The position numbers were made by a program, and so were the translations under genes. 64,000 nt of DNA from Candidatus Thiodiazotropha endoloripes (GTDB lineage Bacteria > Pseudomonadota > Gammaproteobacteria > Chromatiales > Chromatiaceae): positions 620,001-684,000 of the forward strand of contig LVKA01000008.1 in NCBI GenBank assembly GCA_001709035.1. Reading direction: 5' to 3'. The notes below the pieces were generated by a model. The model searched no databases. It was not told the origin of the DNA and saw only the letters and a program-made list of their open reading frames with translations. This document shows, in pieces, positions 63,360 through 64,000 of this stretch (its first letter is position 1; each line of letters opens with the position of its first letter).

Positions 63360-64000
63360 ATGCATTTAAACCCAACTCTTCTCTCTCTGATCTCGTTGAT
63401 TCTGTTTATCTCCGGCTGTAGTTCCGACGGGGGGTATTTCTCCGATTCGGAACGTGAATATCGCAGCCAGAAAGAGAGTGTGGACGATCTGGAGATCCCG
63501 CCGGATCTTTCAAGCAATGCGATTCAGGATGCGATGACCATTCCCGGTGCCGGAAGTGCATCCTACGAAGAGTATGCCACCCAGAGGGAAAAACGCAGCT
63601 TTGGCACCATCGTAGCCGAAGAGGTGCTGCCGTCGTTTGAAGGCATCCAGGTTGAGCGGGATGGTGACAAGCGCTGGCTGGTGATCGCAGCGACACCCAC
63701 AAAGGTGTGGCCAAAAGTGATTGAGTTCTGGCGTAAGAACGGTTTGCTGCTGGTGGAACAGAATCCGGCGGTGGGTGTGATGAAGACCGACTGGCTTGAG
63801 AGTCGGGCTGATATCAAACAGGGATACATCACTGAATTCTTCCGCCAGGCACTGGGTAGTGTCTATAGCTCTGCGACGAGAGACCAGTTTCGTGTGCGTC
63901 TTGATAACGGTCTGGAACCAGGCACCACCGAGCTCTATCTGACCCATCGTGGCATGGAAGAGAAGCTGAAAGAGGATATCAGTGGTGATGCCGATACCAC
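63360..64000 (+). CDS. bamC: outer membrane protein assembly factor BamC (3' end beyond window)
   Basis: The frame opens at the ATG at 63360 and runs off the window end (213 codons). The lipoprotein signal LLSLISLILFISGCSSDGG has its lipobox at SGC. SQKESVDDLEIPPDLSS is the conserved BamC segment that binds BamD. GIQVERDGDKRWLVIAATPTKVWPKVIEFWRKNGLLLVEQNPAVGVMKTDWLE begins the first helix-grip domain. It is the lipoprotein subunit C of the beta-barrel assembly machine. Directly after dapA. Confidence 0.9.
   Translation, partial: MHLNPTLLSLISLILFISGCSSDGGYFSDSEREYRSQKESVDDLEIPPDLSSNAIQDAMTIPGAGSASYEEYATQREKRSFGTIVAEEVLPSFEGIQVERDGDKRWLVIAATPTKVWPKVIEFWRKNGLLLVEQNPAVGVMKTDWLESRADIKQGYITEFFRQALGSVYSSATRDQFRVRLDNGLEPGTTELYLTHRGMEEKLKEDISGDADT

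Overview
The window reads as a chromosome segment of a free-living or symbiotic sulfur-oxidising gammaproteobacterium, of the Chromatiales / Sedimenticola / Candidatus Thiodiazotropha kind. This is an inference from gene content: a rhodanese-tusA-dsrE2 sulfur-relay set beside siroheme synthase cysG, an SQR-like flavoprotein, NarX/NarL-type regulators, and gammaproteobacterial housekeeping genes (tadA, pldA, mltF, dinB, cca, gcvR-bcp, dapA-bamC). There is no phage, plasmid or CRISPR signature and no transposase. One tRNA, Ser(CGA), lies at 8030-8119.

Layout. 1-3191 (minus): a GGDEF/EAL sensor, cut by the window edge, with a membrane-anchored ModA-like binding protein just upstream. 3918-6284 (plus): tadA, pldA and an inositol-monophosphatase-family enzyme. 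6297-14841: mltF, tRNA-Ser, a LysE-type exporter, a beta-carbonic anhydrase, a DUF2189 membrane protein, a YdjM-like protein, a TetR regulator, a secreted unknown and dinB. 15273-18544 (minus): a secreted DUF6345-like protein with a His/Cys pair and a lipoprotein of the serine beta-lactamase fold. 18909-23162 (plus): a molybdenum hydroxylase operon (2Fe-2S subunit, Tat-exported molybdopterin subunit, XdhC, MocA). Then come an alkyltransferase-like protein and a PmtA-like methyltransferase (minus), egtB-egtD for ergothioneine (plus), a 1,816-residue PAS/GAF/GGDEF/EAL sensor with a bacteriohemerythrin, an RND permease, an SQR-like flavoprotein, an HMA-like mini-protein, an RND adaptor with an S24-like protein, an Atm1-like ABC exporter, cca, NarX/NarL-like regulators, rhodanese, cysG, rhodanese-tusA-dsrE2, a FadL-type porin, a LysR regulator, a PerM-type protein, DUF2892, a Crp/Fnr regulator, a BarA-like hybrid kinase, a PIN-PhoH ATPase, bcp, gcvR, dapA and the start of bamC.

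The most unusual feature is not a gene. Five long copies and several solo ends of a foldback element are scattered between genes. Its terminal inverted repeat starts AGGGCCTGTTAACAC and encloses two internal hairpins. Long copies are at 3346-3630, 10654-10920, 33256-33430, 38969-39255 and 53799-54065; solo ends include 7838-7859, 12746-12762, 39737-39762, 55614-55629 and 62202-62217. Copies lie in both orientations. The two 267-bp copies differ at three positions where both partners of a base pair have changed together, which points to selection on, or conversion of, a folded structure. Element ends supply the stop codons of two genes. Two further foldback elements with unrelated sequence but the same plan (outer inverted repeat plus two hairpins) lie at 14966-15213 and 24144-24417.

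Functional themes are cyclic-di-GMP sensing joined to periplasmic binding domains and hemerythrin, handling of reduced sulfur and metals, envelope maintenance, and stress defence (ergothioneine, Bcp, Pol IV, ATL).
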